Source: Variovorax sp. 679 (GTDB lineage: Bacteria > Pseudomonadota > Gammaproteobacteria > Burkholderiales > Burkholderiaceae_C). Taken from it: a stretch of 64,000 nucleotides of DNA. A program made the translations under genes and the position numbers. Positions 1 through 8,232 of the stretch are shown one piece after another. Position 1 is the stretch's first letter; every line of letters begins with the position of its first letter. The stretch is taken from positions 1 to 64,000 of the forward strand of contig NZ_RXFS01000016.1 of assembly GCF_003952185.1 (NCBI RefSeq), read 5' to 3'. The notes below the pieces were generated by a model. The model did no database searches. It had not been told where the DNA came from and saw only the letters and a program-made list of their open reading frames with translations.

Positions 1-10
1 AGGAGCTTTC

Positions 11-907
11 ATGACCATGCCCTGGCCCTTGTTTCTCCTGCTGCTGAAGCTCCTGGGCCGCCGTCGCCGATTCGAGAGCATCGAAGGGCTGCGCGCGGCC
101 GTGGAGCGCGACCGCAAGACCGCGAGCGCCGAACCGCCCGCGTCGGTGCGCAAGCGCTGCGCGATCGGCAGGCGCCAGGTGGGCGGCCATGATTGCTACA
201 CCCTCGCGCCGCTTTCCGGCGCGGGACCGGTGCAGCTCCTTTACCTGCACGGCGGTGCGCACGTGGCCGAGATCTCGCCGTTCCACTGGCGCCTGCTGGC
301 GGAATTCGCCGAGACCACGGGCTGCGTCGCGCACGTACCGATCTTTCCGCTCGCGCCCGAGCACACCTACCGGCCTGCCTACGCGATGGTGAACGAGATC
401 TACCGTGGGCTGGCCGCCGTGCACGACCTCCGGCAGCTGGTGCTGATGGGCGATTCGGCGGGCGGCGGCCTCGCGCTCGCGCTGGCCCAGGGCTTTGCCG
501 CGCTGGGCCAGCCGCAGCCGCGCGACATCGTGCTGATTTCGCCCTGGCTCGACCTCACGGTGTCGAACCCCGCGATTCCGGCACGCGAAGCCGACGATCC
601 GTGGCTGGCCCGCCCCGGACTGGCTGAAGCGGGACGGTGGTGGGCCGGCAGCGAAGATCCGGGCCTGCCGCACCTGAGCCCCGTGCACGGTCCGCTGCAG
701 GGGCTGGGCAGGCTCACCGTGTTCATCGGAACGCGCGACCTGCTGCTGGCGGATTGCCTGGCGCTGCGTGATCGGGCCGCGGCGCAGGGCGTGCATGTCG
801 AGATGCATGAGGCTCCCGGCATGGTCCACGTCTGGCCGCTGCTGCCGGTGAAGCAGGCGATGGCGGCGCGTGCCGCCATCGCTGGGATCGTGCGGGGCCG
901 GGACTGA
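11..907 (+). CDS. alpha/beta hydrolase, HSL (hormone-sensitive lipase) family
   Basis: 298-residue predicted serine hydrolase acting on small esters or lactones; the substrate cannot be inferred. The oxyanion-hole motif HGG is at residues 80-82 and the nucleophile elbow GDSAG at 147-151 (Ser149). A late Asp (TRD) and a His in the segment GMVHVW complete a plausible triad. These spacings fit the alpha/beta hydrolase fold-3 family. The N terminus (residues 5-16) is hydrophobic and followed by an Arg run, so it may sit at the membrane. AGGAG lies five bases before the ATG at 11; a second ATG at 17 is possible. The upstream context is outside the window, and the next gene, a TetR regulator, has its own promoter region. 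Confidence 0.85.
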   Translation: MTMPWPLFLLLLKLLGRRRRFESIEGLRAAVERDRKTASAEPPASVRKRCAIGRRQVGGHDCYTLAPLSGAGPVQLLYLHGGAHVAEISPFHWRLLAEFAETTGCVAHVPIFPLAPEHTYRPAYAMVNEIYRGLAAVHDLRQLVLMGDSAGGGLALALAQGFAALGQPQPRDIVLISPWLDLTVSNPAIPAREADDPWLARPGLAEAGRWWAGSEDPGLPHLSPVHGPLQGLGRLTVFIGTRDLLLADCLALRDRAAAQGVHVEMHEAPGMVHVWPLLPVKQAMAARAAIAGIVRGRD

Positions 908-993
908 CCCGGCGCGTGCTCGCACGCCGGGGTGTCGGAGCCCAGGCCCGGGCACTTGCCGACGGACCTGTCGTGCCTGCGTGGCGATTGTTA

Positions 994-1022
994 AACGTCG
1001 TATAAACTTGAACGACGTTCAA
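994..1022. promoter_or_regulatory. TetR operator: two nested inverted repeats
   Basis: Bases 1008-1022 form a perfect odd palindrome, TTGAACG-A-CGTTCAA. The sequence AACGTCGT at 994-1001 is also repeated inverted as ACGACGTT at 1012-1019. A TATAAA box sits at 1001-1006 between the arms. The palindrome ends 17 bases before the TTG start of the TetR gene, so autorepression of the regulator and the overlapping glycosyltransferase gene is the simple reading. The symmetry is seen directly; the role is inferred. Confidence 0.6.
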
Positions 1023-1039
1023 AATTCAAGGGCGGAACC

Positions 1040-1708
1040 TTGCCAGCACCCGAACTCCCAGGCCGCCGCGAACGCCGCCGTGCCCAGACGCTCGACCACG
1101 TGGCCGCCATCGCCATGCGCCTCTTCGAGTCGCAGGGCTACGACGCCACCACCATGGAGCAGATCGCCCAGCAGTCGGACCTTGCCAAGGGCACGCTCTA
1201 CAACCACTTCCCGACCAAGGACGCGATCCTCGCGCACTGGGTGCATCTGAAGCTCGCGGACGACACCCGGCGCCTGCATGCGGCCATCGACTGGCAGGCG
1301 GGCTTCGGCGAGCAGCTTTCCCGCCTGCTCGAGGAGTCGGCGGAATGGACCGGGCAGCACCGCGACTACCTGCTCGACTATTTCCGCTTCCGCTTTCTCA
1401 ACGTCGAGAGCGAGCTCCAGGGTGGCGGCGCGGAGAGCGGCAGCGGCGACGAGCTCCCGCGCGATCTCATCGGTCTCTTCGACGCACTGATCGCGGCGGC
1501 CCAGAAGAACGGCACCTTGCGCACCGACGTCTCGTCCGCGCACCTCGCGTCGCTGCTGCACCACCTGTACTTCGGCGCGCTGATGCGCTGGCTCACGCTG
1601 CCCGGCCTGGTGCTGCGCGAGGAGTTCGCGGTGATCGCCGATCTCTTCATCGCCGGCGCGCAGGCAGGCAAGGACGCGAAGCCCTCGCGCAGGAGGCAGC
1701 AGCCATGA
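1040..1708 (+). CDS. TetR/AcrR family transcriptional regulator
   Basis: 222-residue one-component regulator. The N-terminal helix-turn-helix (about residues 10-60) is typical of TetR, ending in the segment KGTLYNHFPTKDAI of the recognition helix. The C-terminal ligand and dimer domain is divergent, so the effector is unknown. The start is TTG at 1040: internal ATGs would cut into the helix-turn-helix and no upstream ATG exists in frame. Its stop overlaps the ATG of the glycosyltransferase gene (ATGA), so the two form an operon. A palindromic operator immediately upstream suggests autoregulation. TetR-glycosyltransferase pairs often respond to toxic lipophilic compounds; that role here is inference. 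Confidence 0.85.
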   Translation: MPAPELPGRRERRRAQTLDHVAAIAMRLFESQGYDATTMEQIAQQSDLAKGTLYNHFPTKDAILAHWVHLKLADDTRRLHAAIDWQAGFGEQLSRLLEESAEWTGQHRDYLLDYFRFRFLNVESELQGGGAESGSGDELPRDLIGLFDALIAAAQKNGTLRTDVSSAHLASLLHHLYFGALMRWLTLPGLVLREEFAVIADLFIAGAQAGKDAKPSRRRQQP

Positions 1709-2922
1709 AGATCGCCGTCGTCACCTACGGCACCGAGGGCGACGCGCGCCCGCTCGCCGCACTATGCCGTGCGCTCGACGACGCGGGCCACGGCTCGGTG
1801 CTGCTGGCGGACGCCTCCACGCTCGGCGCGGCGCACCGGCTGGGCGTGCGCTCCCAGCCGCTGGCCGGCGACATCCAGGGCACGCTGGCAAACGTGATCG
1901 CGCTCGGAGACCGTCCGGCGGCGGCCATGAAGGCGCTGGCCGCCATCGCCAACGACAACGCCACGGCGTGGCTGCGCCAGACCGTCGAGGCGGCGAGCGG
2001 CTGCGATGCCATCGTGTGCTCGGGCCTCGCCGCCTTCACCGGCCTCTCGGCGGCCGAGGTGCTGCGCGTGCCGGCCATCGGGGCGGGCATGTTTCCGCTC
2101 ACGCCGACGGCCGCCTTCGCCTCGCCTTTCCTGCCGCCCGCGCGGGTGCCTCGACTGCTGCGCCGCGCGAGCCATCACTTCATCAATGCGATGCTCTGGC
2201 GCGCCTTCCGGCCGGCGATCAACGCTGCGCGCGCGACGGTCGGCAAATTGCCGCCGCGGCGCGTGATGTGGAACACGCACCCGATGCTCTACGGCGTTTC
2301 CCCGAGCCTCGTGCCCCGGCCGGCCGACTGGCCCGACAACGCCATGGTCTGCGGCCAATGGATTCCGCCTGCACAGGACTGGCGTGCGCCGCCTGATCTG
2401 GAAGCCTTTCTCGCTGAGGGCGAGCCACCCGTCTACGTGGGCTTCGGCAGCATGACGGGCTTCGACAGGCAGCGATTGCGAACCGCGGTGATCGACGGCA
2501 TCGCCGGTCGCCGCGCGCTGCTGAATCCCGGCTGGGGCGGCATCGACACGCAGGGCCTGCCTTCCAACTTCCATGTGGTGGGCGACACGCCGCACGACTG
2601 GCTGTTCCCGCGCACCGCGCTGGTGGTGCATCACGGGGGATCGGGCACCAGTCACTCGGCCGCGCGCGCGGGCGTGCCGTCGGTGGTCGCGCCCTTCGCG
2701 GGCGACCAGCCCTTCTGGGCACAGCGGCTGGCTGAAGCCGGCGTGGCGCCTCCTGCTGTGGCGGGCGGGCGCCTGCGGGCCGACGATCTCGCGCGCGGCA
2801 TCGCTTTTGCCGGCGGTGCGCAAGTTCGCGCACGGGCCCGAGCGCTGGGCGAGCGGATGCGCGCGGAAGACGGCCTCGGGCAGGCCGTCGGCGCGATCGA
2901 ACGCATCGTGCCGACCGCCTGA
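1705..2922 (+). CDS. family-1 glycosyltransferase (UDP-glycosyltransferase, MGT-like)
   Basis: 405-residue GT-B fold enzyme expected to move a sugar from a nucleotide donor to a small hydrophobic acceptor (flavonoid, macrolide, sterol or glycolipid types are known). The N terminus (MKIAVVTYGTEGDARP) is the acceptor-side Rossmann domain. The C-terminal donor domain carries VYVGFGSM at 243-250 and the nucleotide-sugar motif HHGGSGT at 309-315, followed by the segment AGVPSVVAPFAGDQPFWAQRL. The ATG at 1705 gives the canonical family N terminus and overlaps the regulator's stop codon. The gene is translationally coupled to the TetR gene, so it is probably induced by a ligand that is also its acceptor (inference). 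It converges on the tannase-like gene with a 21-bp gap. Confidence 0.85.
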   Translation: MKIAVVTYGTEGDARPLAALCRALDDAGHGSVLLADASTLGAAHRLGVRSQPLAGDIQGTLANVIALGDRPAAAMKALAAIANDNATAWLRQTVEAASGCDAIVCSGLAAFTGLSAAEVLRVPAIGAGMFPLTPTAAFASPFLPPARVPRLLRRASHHFINAMLWRAFRPAINAARATVGKLPPRRVMWNTHPMLYGVSPSLVPRPADWPDNAMVCGQWIPPAQDWRAPPDLEAFLAEGEPPVYVGFGSMTGFDRQRLRTAVIDGIAGRRALLNPGWGGIDTQGLPSNFHVVGDTPHDWLFPRTALVVHHGGSGTSHSAARAGVPSVVAPFAGDQPFWAQRLAEAGVAPPAVAGGRLRADDLARGIAFAGGAQVRARARALGERMRAEDGLGQAVGAIERIVPTA

Positions 2923-2943
2923 GGCCGTCCGCGGCAAGCCCTT

Positions 2944-4824
2944 TCAACGGCAGGCGAAGCTCGCGGCCTTGGTCACGTCGCCGCCCAGGTAGGCGATCTT
3001 CTTCGGATAGGTGCACAGCGGCCGTGCAAGCGACTTGTCCGAGTTCTGCAGCACCAGCGCGTCTGGCGTCACGCCCTTCTCGACCCAGTCGGTGAGTGCC
3101 GTGAACAGCTGGTTCGGCGCCGGCAGCGGCGGGTTGGCCGTGGGGCTCGTGCCCGCGAGGCCGTTGACCGAGCCCACGCCCGCGCAGTGGCCCATCGCCG
3201 GAATCTCCACGTAGCGATAGAACTTCTGCAGCGCATCGATGCCGCCCATCGCCTTGGCCGCGCGCTCGTAATAGTTGGCGGTGCCCGAATTCGGAATCAG
3301 CTGGTCGGCCAGCCCGTGGTACGTCAGCAGCTTGGCACCTCGGTCGCGGAAGCGCGCGAGGTCGGGGTTGTCGGCATTGATGTTCGCGAAGGCCGTCTGC
3401 AGCGCCTTGCCGCGGTCGCTCGCGTTGGCGAGCTGCGCGTACGAGAGCCCCTTCCACTTGTCGGCTCCGTTGCCCGTGGCGTTGATGAAGTCCGGCGTGG
3501 CGAGCGTCGGGTCCTGCAGGTTCAGCGCCACCTGGTGCGCGGCGATGTGGAAGGGGGCGGGCACGCCGCCCACCGAGTCGGCCAGCGAGAAGCCTGGGGC
3601 GCCGGGGCTGTTGAGCGCGGTGCCGCGCGTGAGTCCGTACCAGAGCTGGTTCGACGCCAGCGTGGCGCCGTAGCCGTTGTCGCTCGCGGGCGCCGGTGCG
3701 CTGCCGTCGCGCGTCTGTCCGTACCAGATCTTGTTGACCGCCTGAGCCTGCGCCGTGCTCAGGCATGCGGCAGTGGCGTTGGTGCCGCCGCTGCCGGTGC
3801 ACAGCACGGCTGTGTCCTGCGCAGGGTCGTACTTGCAGGCGGCGGGGTCGCTGATGAAACCGTCGTGCTGGCCTGTGAGCGTGCTGTCGCAGGCGCTCAC
3901 CGCCGACGAGGACACCAGCGCCAGCTGGTCCGGCGTGAGCGGCGTGCCGCCGAGGTCGCGCTGCATCACGACCTGTGGATAGAGCTCGGCGGTGATGAAG
4001 TTGGTCCAGTTGATCGCGCTGTTGCCGGCCAGGATGCCATCGAAGTCGTCCGGGTTCACCTGCGCCTGCATGTGGCCCTGGCGGCCGCCGGTGGAGCAGC
4101 CGTCCCAGTAGGCGTACTTCGCGTCGCGCTGGTAGAAGCCCGCTGCCAGCGCCTTGGCCTTGACGGCCATCTGGTGGATGCCGCGGCTCGCGAAGTCGGT
4201 CCACAGCGTGGTGTTGACGGTGCCGTCGGGATTCATCGCGAACGAGCCGTCGACCGAAGGCAGCGGGGCCTTCGACGCATGGCCCGCGTCCGTCACCGCG
4301 CTCACCGAGCCTTCGCCGGCTGCGATCGCGGCGGCGTTCGCGCCGCCGATCTGCGTCTTCGCGCTGATGCCCGCATCGCCCACGAAGCCGCCGCCGCCCA
4401 GCACGCGGATGCGGTTGTTCCACGAGGCCTGCGAAGGCAGCCACACCTCGATGCCGATGCCCGGCGAGGTTGAGGGCGCATCGGCCGGTCCCACATGGCC
4501 CGGCCCCACGTTGAGCTTGACCATGCAGACATCGCTGGCTGCGACCGTGCCCGAGGCCTTGCCGTCGAGGTTCAGGTCGTCGCCCTTGCGGAACTGCTTC
4601 ACCACGGTCACGGTGGTGTCGGCATCAGGCTTGAACGCGGTCTTCAGGCTCTCGTCGCAAGCCAGCGCCACCGGTGCGGCGGCAGGCGGAGCCGGCGCGG
4701 GAACGAAAGGCAGCACGGCGGGGCCGGACGAATTGCTGCCGCCGCATGCGGTGAGCGTGGCCGCGGCGACAAGGCTCAGGCAGAGGGCGGTCGCCGCGCG
4801 GGCGGCTGGCGTGGGTGTTGGCAT
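2944..4824 (-). CDS. tannase/feruloyl esterase family lipoprotein
   Basis: 626-residue predicted outer-surface or periplasmic esterase that cleaves phenolic or aromatic carboxylic esters. A signal peptide ends in a lipobox with Cys27 (AATLTAC), so it should be a lipoprotein. The nucleophile is Ser244 in DGCSTGG; the adjacent Cys243 and the C-terminal GHC form the CS-D-HC arrangement characteristic of the fungal/bacterial tannase and feruloyl esterase family. The length fits this family. It is the last gene of the minus-strand run that carries benzoate activation and uptake genes, just downstream of an AraC regulator. This suggests it releases aromatic acids outside the cytoplasm for import; that link is inferred. 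The exact ester is unknown. Confidence 0.85.
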   Translation of the reverse strand: MPTPTPAARAATALCLSLVAAATLTACGGSNSSGPAVLPFVPAPAPPAAAPVALACDESLKTAFKPDADTTVTVVKQFRKGDDLNLDGKASGTVAASDVCMVKLNVGPGHVGPADAPSTSPGIGIEVWLPSQASWNNRIRVLGGGGFVGDAGISAKTQIGGANAAAIAAGEGSVSAVTDAGHASKAPLPSVDGSFAMNPDGTVNTTLWTDFASRGIHQMAVKAKALAAGFYQRDAKYAYWDGCSTGGRQGHMQAQVNPDDFDGILAGNSAINWTNFITAELYPQVVMQRDLGGTPLTPDQLALVSSSAVSACDSTLTGQHDGFISDPAACKYDPAQDTAVLCTGSGGTNATAACLSTAQAQAVNKIWYGQTRDGSAPAPASDNGYGATLASNQLWYGLTRGTALNSPGAPGFSLADSVGGVPAPFHIAAHQVALNLQDPTLATPDFINATGNGADKWKGLSYAQLANASDRGKALQTAFANINADNPDLARFRDRGAKLLTYHGLADQLIPNSGTANYYERAAKAMGGIDALQKFYRYVEIPAMGHCAGVGSVNGLAGTSPTANPPLPAPNQLFTALTDWVEKGVTPDALVLQNSDKSLARPLCTYPKKIAYLGGDVTKAASFACR

Positions 4825-4930
4825 CTTCTCGTCTCCTGTTATGTAGAGACATGAATTTGCCCGCGCCCTCCGCCGCGGTATATCGACATGCGATCACCGT
4901 TTGCAGGATTCCTTCACCCGCCACCGGGAC

Positions 4931-5809
4931 TTACCCGCGCCGCGCGCGCGCCGGCGTGGTGCCCACCAGCTGGCGGAACACCTGCGTGAAATGCGCCTGG
5001 CTCGAGAAGCCCACGGCCTGCGCGATCTCGGCGAGCGACTGGCTGCCGCCCAGCAGCGACAGCGCATGGCGCACGCGCTGCTCCATCACGTAGCGGTACG
5101 GCGTCGCGCCCGTGCTGGCGCGGAAGAGCCGGGTGAAGTGCACCGCGCTCATCTGCAGCTCGGCCGCCAGCTCGTCGATGCCGAAGTCTTCCGACAGGTG
5201 CTGCATGACCCAGTCGTACACCCTGCGCAGATCGCTCTGCGAGAGCCGTCCGCGCGGGCGTCGTGTGTTGCCCGTGGCGCCATAGCGGTTCTGCAGGTAG
5301 CTCGCGAGCGCCATCGACAGGCCCTGTGCATGCAGGCGGCCCGAGCTGCAGCCGCGCTCCACTTCGTCGCGCATGGCGACGACGAGCGCCGACAGCGTCG
5401 CGTCGGTGGTCGACAGGTGCGTCTGCAGGTGCAGCTCGCCGTCGCCCTCGGGCATGAGGCTGCGCAGCGCCTCGGGTCGGATCTCGAGCACGATCGTTTC
5501 GGTGAGCTCGCCGGTCCACGTCGCGCGGTCGACCTCGTAGCCCTGCTCGAAGATGAACATGCCGCCCGCATGCGCCTCGAAGGAGTGGGTGCGCCGCGCC
5601 CGCGTCATCGCGCCCTTCACATGGCCGCGCACGCACAGGCCGATCAGCGGATGCGGGTTGTAGCAGGCCGGGTTCTCGCCGTCGCCCGACATCGAGCGCA
5701 CCTCGAGCGCGAAGCCCTGCCACGCGGTGGCCTGCGCGTTCATCAGCATCCTGCCGTCGAAGGGCAGGGGCTTGCCCGATGCGTCGAGGAGGCTGATCTC
5801 GCGCGTCAT
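4931..5809 (-). CDS. AraC family transcriptional regulator
   Basis: 292-residue regulator. The C-terminal third has two helix-turn-helix motifs of AraC/XylS type (segments IDELAAELQMSAVHFTRLF and LAEIAQAVGFSSQAHFTQVF). The N-terminal 170 residues resemble the cupin-like ligand-binding domain of aromatic-acid regulators, with the typical phrase GGMFIFEQGYEV. The start at 5809 lies 8 bp after the stop of the upstream livF-like gene and yields the canonical domain; a longer reading frame runs antisense through livF. Its position between an aromatic-acid-type ABC transporter and a tannase-family esterase suggests control of one or both. The effector is unknown but is probably an aromatic acid (inference). 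Confidence 0.85.
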   Translation of the reverse strand: MTREISLLDASGKPLPFDGRMLMNAQATAWQGFALEVRSMSGDGENPACYNPHPLIGLCVRGHVKGAMTRARRTHSFEAHAGGMFIFEQGYEVDRATWTGELTETIVLEIRPEALRSLMPEGDGELHLQTHLSTTDATLSALVVAMRDEVERGCSSGRLHAQGLSMALASYLQNRYGATGNTRRPRGRLSQSDLRRVYDWVMQHLSEDFGIDELAAELQMSAVHFTRLFRASTGATPYRYVMEQRVRHALSLLGGSQSLAEIAQAVGFSSQAHFTQVFRQLVGTTPARARRG

Positions 5810-5817
5810 GGCGAGGC

Positions 5818-6519
5818 CTACACGCCGAGCAGTTCCTCCAGCGCGTGCGGCTCGGCCAGCAGGTCGGCCGAGGCGCCGTGCCGAACGATCTGCCCCTTCT
5901 CCATCACCACCGCGAGATCGGTGTGCGCGAGCACCTTCTTGTAGTCGCGGTCGACGATCAGCGTGGCGATGCCGGTCGCGCGGATCTCGCCGATCACGCG
6001 CCAGATCTCGGCCACGATCAGCGGCGCCAGGCCCTCGGTGGCCTCGTCGAGAATCAGCAGGCGCGGGTTGGTCATGAGCGCGCGGCCGATCGACAGCATC
6101 TGCTGCTCGCCGCCCGACAGCTGCTGGCCGCCGTGCGACAGCCGCTCCGACAGGCGCGGGAAGGTGGCCATCACGCGGTCGAAGGTCCATTCGCGCCGCC
6201 CGTCGATGCCGGCGCGTTCGCTCATCACGAGGTTCTCGCGCACCGACAGGTTCGGGAAGATGCCGCGCCCCTCGGGCACGTAGCCGATGCCCAGGCGCGC
6301 CATCTTCTCGGGCGGCAGGCCGGTGACGGTGCGGCCGTCGACCTGCACTTCGCCGGAGGCCGGGCGCACGTAGCCCATCATGGTGCGGATCAGCGTGGTC
6401 TTACCCATGCCGTTGCGCCCAAGCAGGCCGACCGATGTGGCCGCCGGAATGCCGGCATGCACGCCGCGCAGGATGTGGCTGTTGCCGTAGTAAGTGTTGA
6501 GGTCGCGGACGATGAGCAT
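5818..6519 (-). CDS. livF: branched-chain-type ABC transporter ATP-binding protein (LivF-like)
   Basis: 233-residue ATPase of a HAAT-type ABC importer. Walker A GRNGMGKT is at residues 34-41, the signature LSGGEQQ at 133-139 and Walker B LLILDE at 153-158. The phrase GYVPEGRGIFPNLSV is characteristic of LivF. In most LivF proteins the switch region reads VEQN; here it reads VDRD, a small deviation. It lies 1 bp after livG and ends the transporter portion of the run. In box clusters such transporters import benzoate or related aromatic acids rather than leucine; the gene symbol marks family only. Confidence 0.9.
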   Translation of the reverse strand: MLIVRDLNTYYGNSHILRGVHAGIPAATSVGLLGRNGMGKTTLIRTMMGYVRPASGEVQVDGRTVTGLPPEKMARLGIGYVPEGRGIFPNLSVRENLVMSERAGIDGRREWTFDRVMATFPRLSERLSHGGQQLSGGEQQMLSIGRALMTNPRLLILDEATEGLAPLIVAEIWRVIGEIRATGIATLIVDRDYKKVLAHTDLAVVMEKGQIVRHGASADLLAEPHALEELLGV

Positions 6520-6520
6520 G

Positions 6521-7276
6521 TCAGTGATCCTCTCCGAGGTAGGCGGTACGCACTTCGGGGTTCTCGCGGATCGCGGCCGGGTTGCCGGTCGCGATGACGG
6601 TGCCGTTCACCATCACCGTGATGCGGTCCGCAATACGGAACACCGCGTCCATGTCGTGCTCCACCAGCAGGATTGCATGCGTGGCCTTCAGCTGCGCAAG
6701 CAGCGTGAGCATGCGGTCGGTTTCCTCGGCGCCCATGCCGGCGAGCGGCTCGTCGAGCAGCAGCACGCGCGGGTTGGTGGCCAGGCACATCGCCACCTCG
6801 AGCTGTCGCTGCGCGCCGTGGCTCATGGTGCCGGCGATGCGCTGTGCCTCGTGCGCGAGACCGGCGGCTTCCAGTGCCGCATCGGCCGAGGCGCTGCTGG
6901 TGGCGCAGCCTTGCGACGATTGCCAGAACGCCCAGGGCTTCGGCGTGGCGGCCTGCGCGGCGAGCCGGCAGTTTTCGTGCACGCTGAACTCCGGGAAGAT
7001 GGTCGTGCGCTGGTAGCTGCGGCCCACGCCGTCGCGCGCGCGCTTCCACTGCGCGCGGGCGGTGATGTCGACGCCGTCGAGCGCGATGCGGCCTTCGCTC
7101 GCCTCGATCTCGCCCGAGAGCATATTGATGAGCGTGGACTTGCCGGCGCCGTTGGTGCCGATCACTGCGTGGACCTCGCCCACGTGCAGGTCGAGCGTGA
7201 CGCCGTTGACGGCGGTGAGGCCGCCGAAGCGGCGCGTGAGCTTTTCGACGGAGAGCAGTGCTGTGGTGCTCGTCAT
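6521..7276 (-). CDS. livG: branched-chain-type ABC transporter ATP-binding protein (LivG-like)
   Basis: 251-residue ATPase, partner of LivF in the same importer. Walker A GTNGAGKST is at residues 40-48. The insertion QLEVAMCLATNPRVLLLDEPLAGMG contains a shortened signature region and Walker B, as in LivG; the usual LSxGxQ reads MSHGAQRQLEV. The switch-histidine segment VEHDMDAVF follows. It overlaps the downstream end of livM by four bases (ATGA), indicating translational coupling. It supplies ATP hydrolysis for uptake of what is probably an aromatic acid, given the adjacent benzoate-CoA ligase. Confidence 0.9.
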   Translation of the reverse strand: MTSTTALLSVEKLTRRFGGLTAVNGVTLDLHVGEVHAVIGTNGAGKSTLINMLSGEIEASEGRIALDGVDITARAQWKRARDGVGRSYQRTTIFPEFSVHENCRLAAQAATPKPWAFWQSSQGCATSSASADAALEAAGLAHEAQRIAGTMSHGAQRQLEVAMCLATNPRVLLLDEPLAGMGAEETDRMLTLLAQLKATHAILLVEHDMDAVFRIADRITVMVNGTVIATGNPAAIRENPEVRTAYLGEDH

Positions 7277-8232
7277 GCAGCCCCCTTCGGCGAGAGGCGC
7301 TGCACAAGGCCGATCAGGCCCTTGGGCAGCAGCGCCACGAACACGATGATCGTGAGGCCCAGCGTCAGCTGCCAGTGGTCGGCCAGCGGGCCCATCACCG
7401 CGTGCGTGGAGAAGATCTCCTTCAGCAGCGTGAACGCGATGGCGCCGATCACCGCGCCGCGCAGGTGGCCGAGGCCACCGAGGATCACCATCAGCAGCAC
7501 CTCGCCCGAGTTGTGCCAGGCCATCAGCTCCGGATTGACCACGCCGTCGCGCGAGGCCAGCAGGAAGCCCGCGAGCCCGGCCAGCGCACCCGCCAGCACG
7601 AAGGCCGCGAGCTTGTAGCCGTACACCGCGAAGCCCGCCGCGCGCATGCGCTGCTCGTTCACGCGGATGCCCGCCAGCGCCGCGCCGAAGCGCGAGCGCC
7701 GGATGAGCGCCAGCAGCCCGTAGGTGAACACCAGCGAGGCCAGCACCACGTAGAACAGCACCGTGCGGTTCTCCATGTCGAGCGCGCCGATGGCGGGCCG
7801 CACGTACATGTAGATGCCGTCGCTGCCGCCGCCCACCTTGGTGTCGTGGAACACGAAGAAGGCCATCTGCGCGAAGGCCAGCGTCACCATGATGAAGTAC
7901 ACGCCGCGCGTGCGCAGGCTCAGCGCGCCGACGAAGAGGGCGTAGAGCGCCGCCGCGCCCATGGCCATCGGCAGCAGCAGCGCGAAGTTGCCGCCTTCGC
8001 TGCCCGAGGCGAGCACGGTGACGTAGGCGCCGATGCCGTAGAACGCCGCGTGGCCCAGGCTCACGAGGCCGGTCATGCCCACCAGCAGTTCCAGGCTCAG
8101 CGCGAAGATCGACAGGATCATCACCTTCACGATGAAGTCCGATGCGTAGTTGCCCATGAACGGGCCGGCGATACCGATGGCGACCGCGCAGGCCACGGGC
8201 AGGAGGAACGCTCCCTTCTTCATGACTGTCAT
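7273..8232 (-). CDS. livM: branched-chain-type ABC transporter permease (LivM-like)
   Basis: 319-residue inner-membrane permease with about nine hydrophobic segments. The conserved LivM phrase LELLVGMTGLVSLGHAAFYGIGAYV is near residue 45 onward and LGGLGHLRGAVIGA near the C terminus. The chosen start (ATG at 8232) overlaps the livH stop by four bases; an alternative ATG three codons on at 8223 is also possible. It pairs with LivH to form the membrane channel of the importer. The long upstream extension of the reading frame is antisense shadow coding over livH and was discarded. Confidence 0.9.
   Translation of the reverse strand: MTVMKKGAFLLPVACAVAIGIAGPFMGNYASDFIVKVMILSIFALSLELLVGMTGLVSLGHAAFYGIGAYVTVLASGSEGGNFALLLPMAMGAAALYALFVGALSLRTRGVYFIMVTLAFAQMAFFVFHDTKVGGGSDGIYMYVRPAIGALDMENRTVLFYVVLASLVFTYGLLALIRRSRFGAALAGIRVNEQRMRAAGFAVYGYKLAAFVLAGALAGLAGFLLASRDGVVNPELMAWHNSGEVLLMVILGGLGHLRGAVIGAIAFTLLKEIFSTHAVMGPLADHWQLTLGLTIIVFVALLPKGLIGLVQRLSPKGAA

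Noticed and set aside
1345..1704. N-terminal extension of the glycosyltransferase reading frame
   Set aside because: It overlaps the TetR coding region; the ATG at 1705 gives the standard glycosyltransferase N terminus and a stop/start overlap.
2219..4444. 741-codon reading frame antisense/out of phase in the tannase region
   Set aside because: It is Arg/His/Pro-rich, shows no domain, and lies over the clear tannase gene in another frame; typical of high-GC shadow frames.
5818..6190. N-terminal extension of the AraC protein over livF
   Set aside because: Arg-rich shadow of the ATPase gene; the start at 5809 gives a normal AraC protein.
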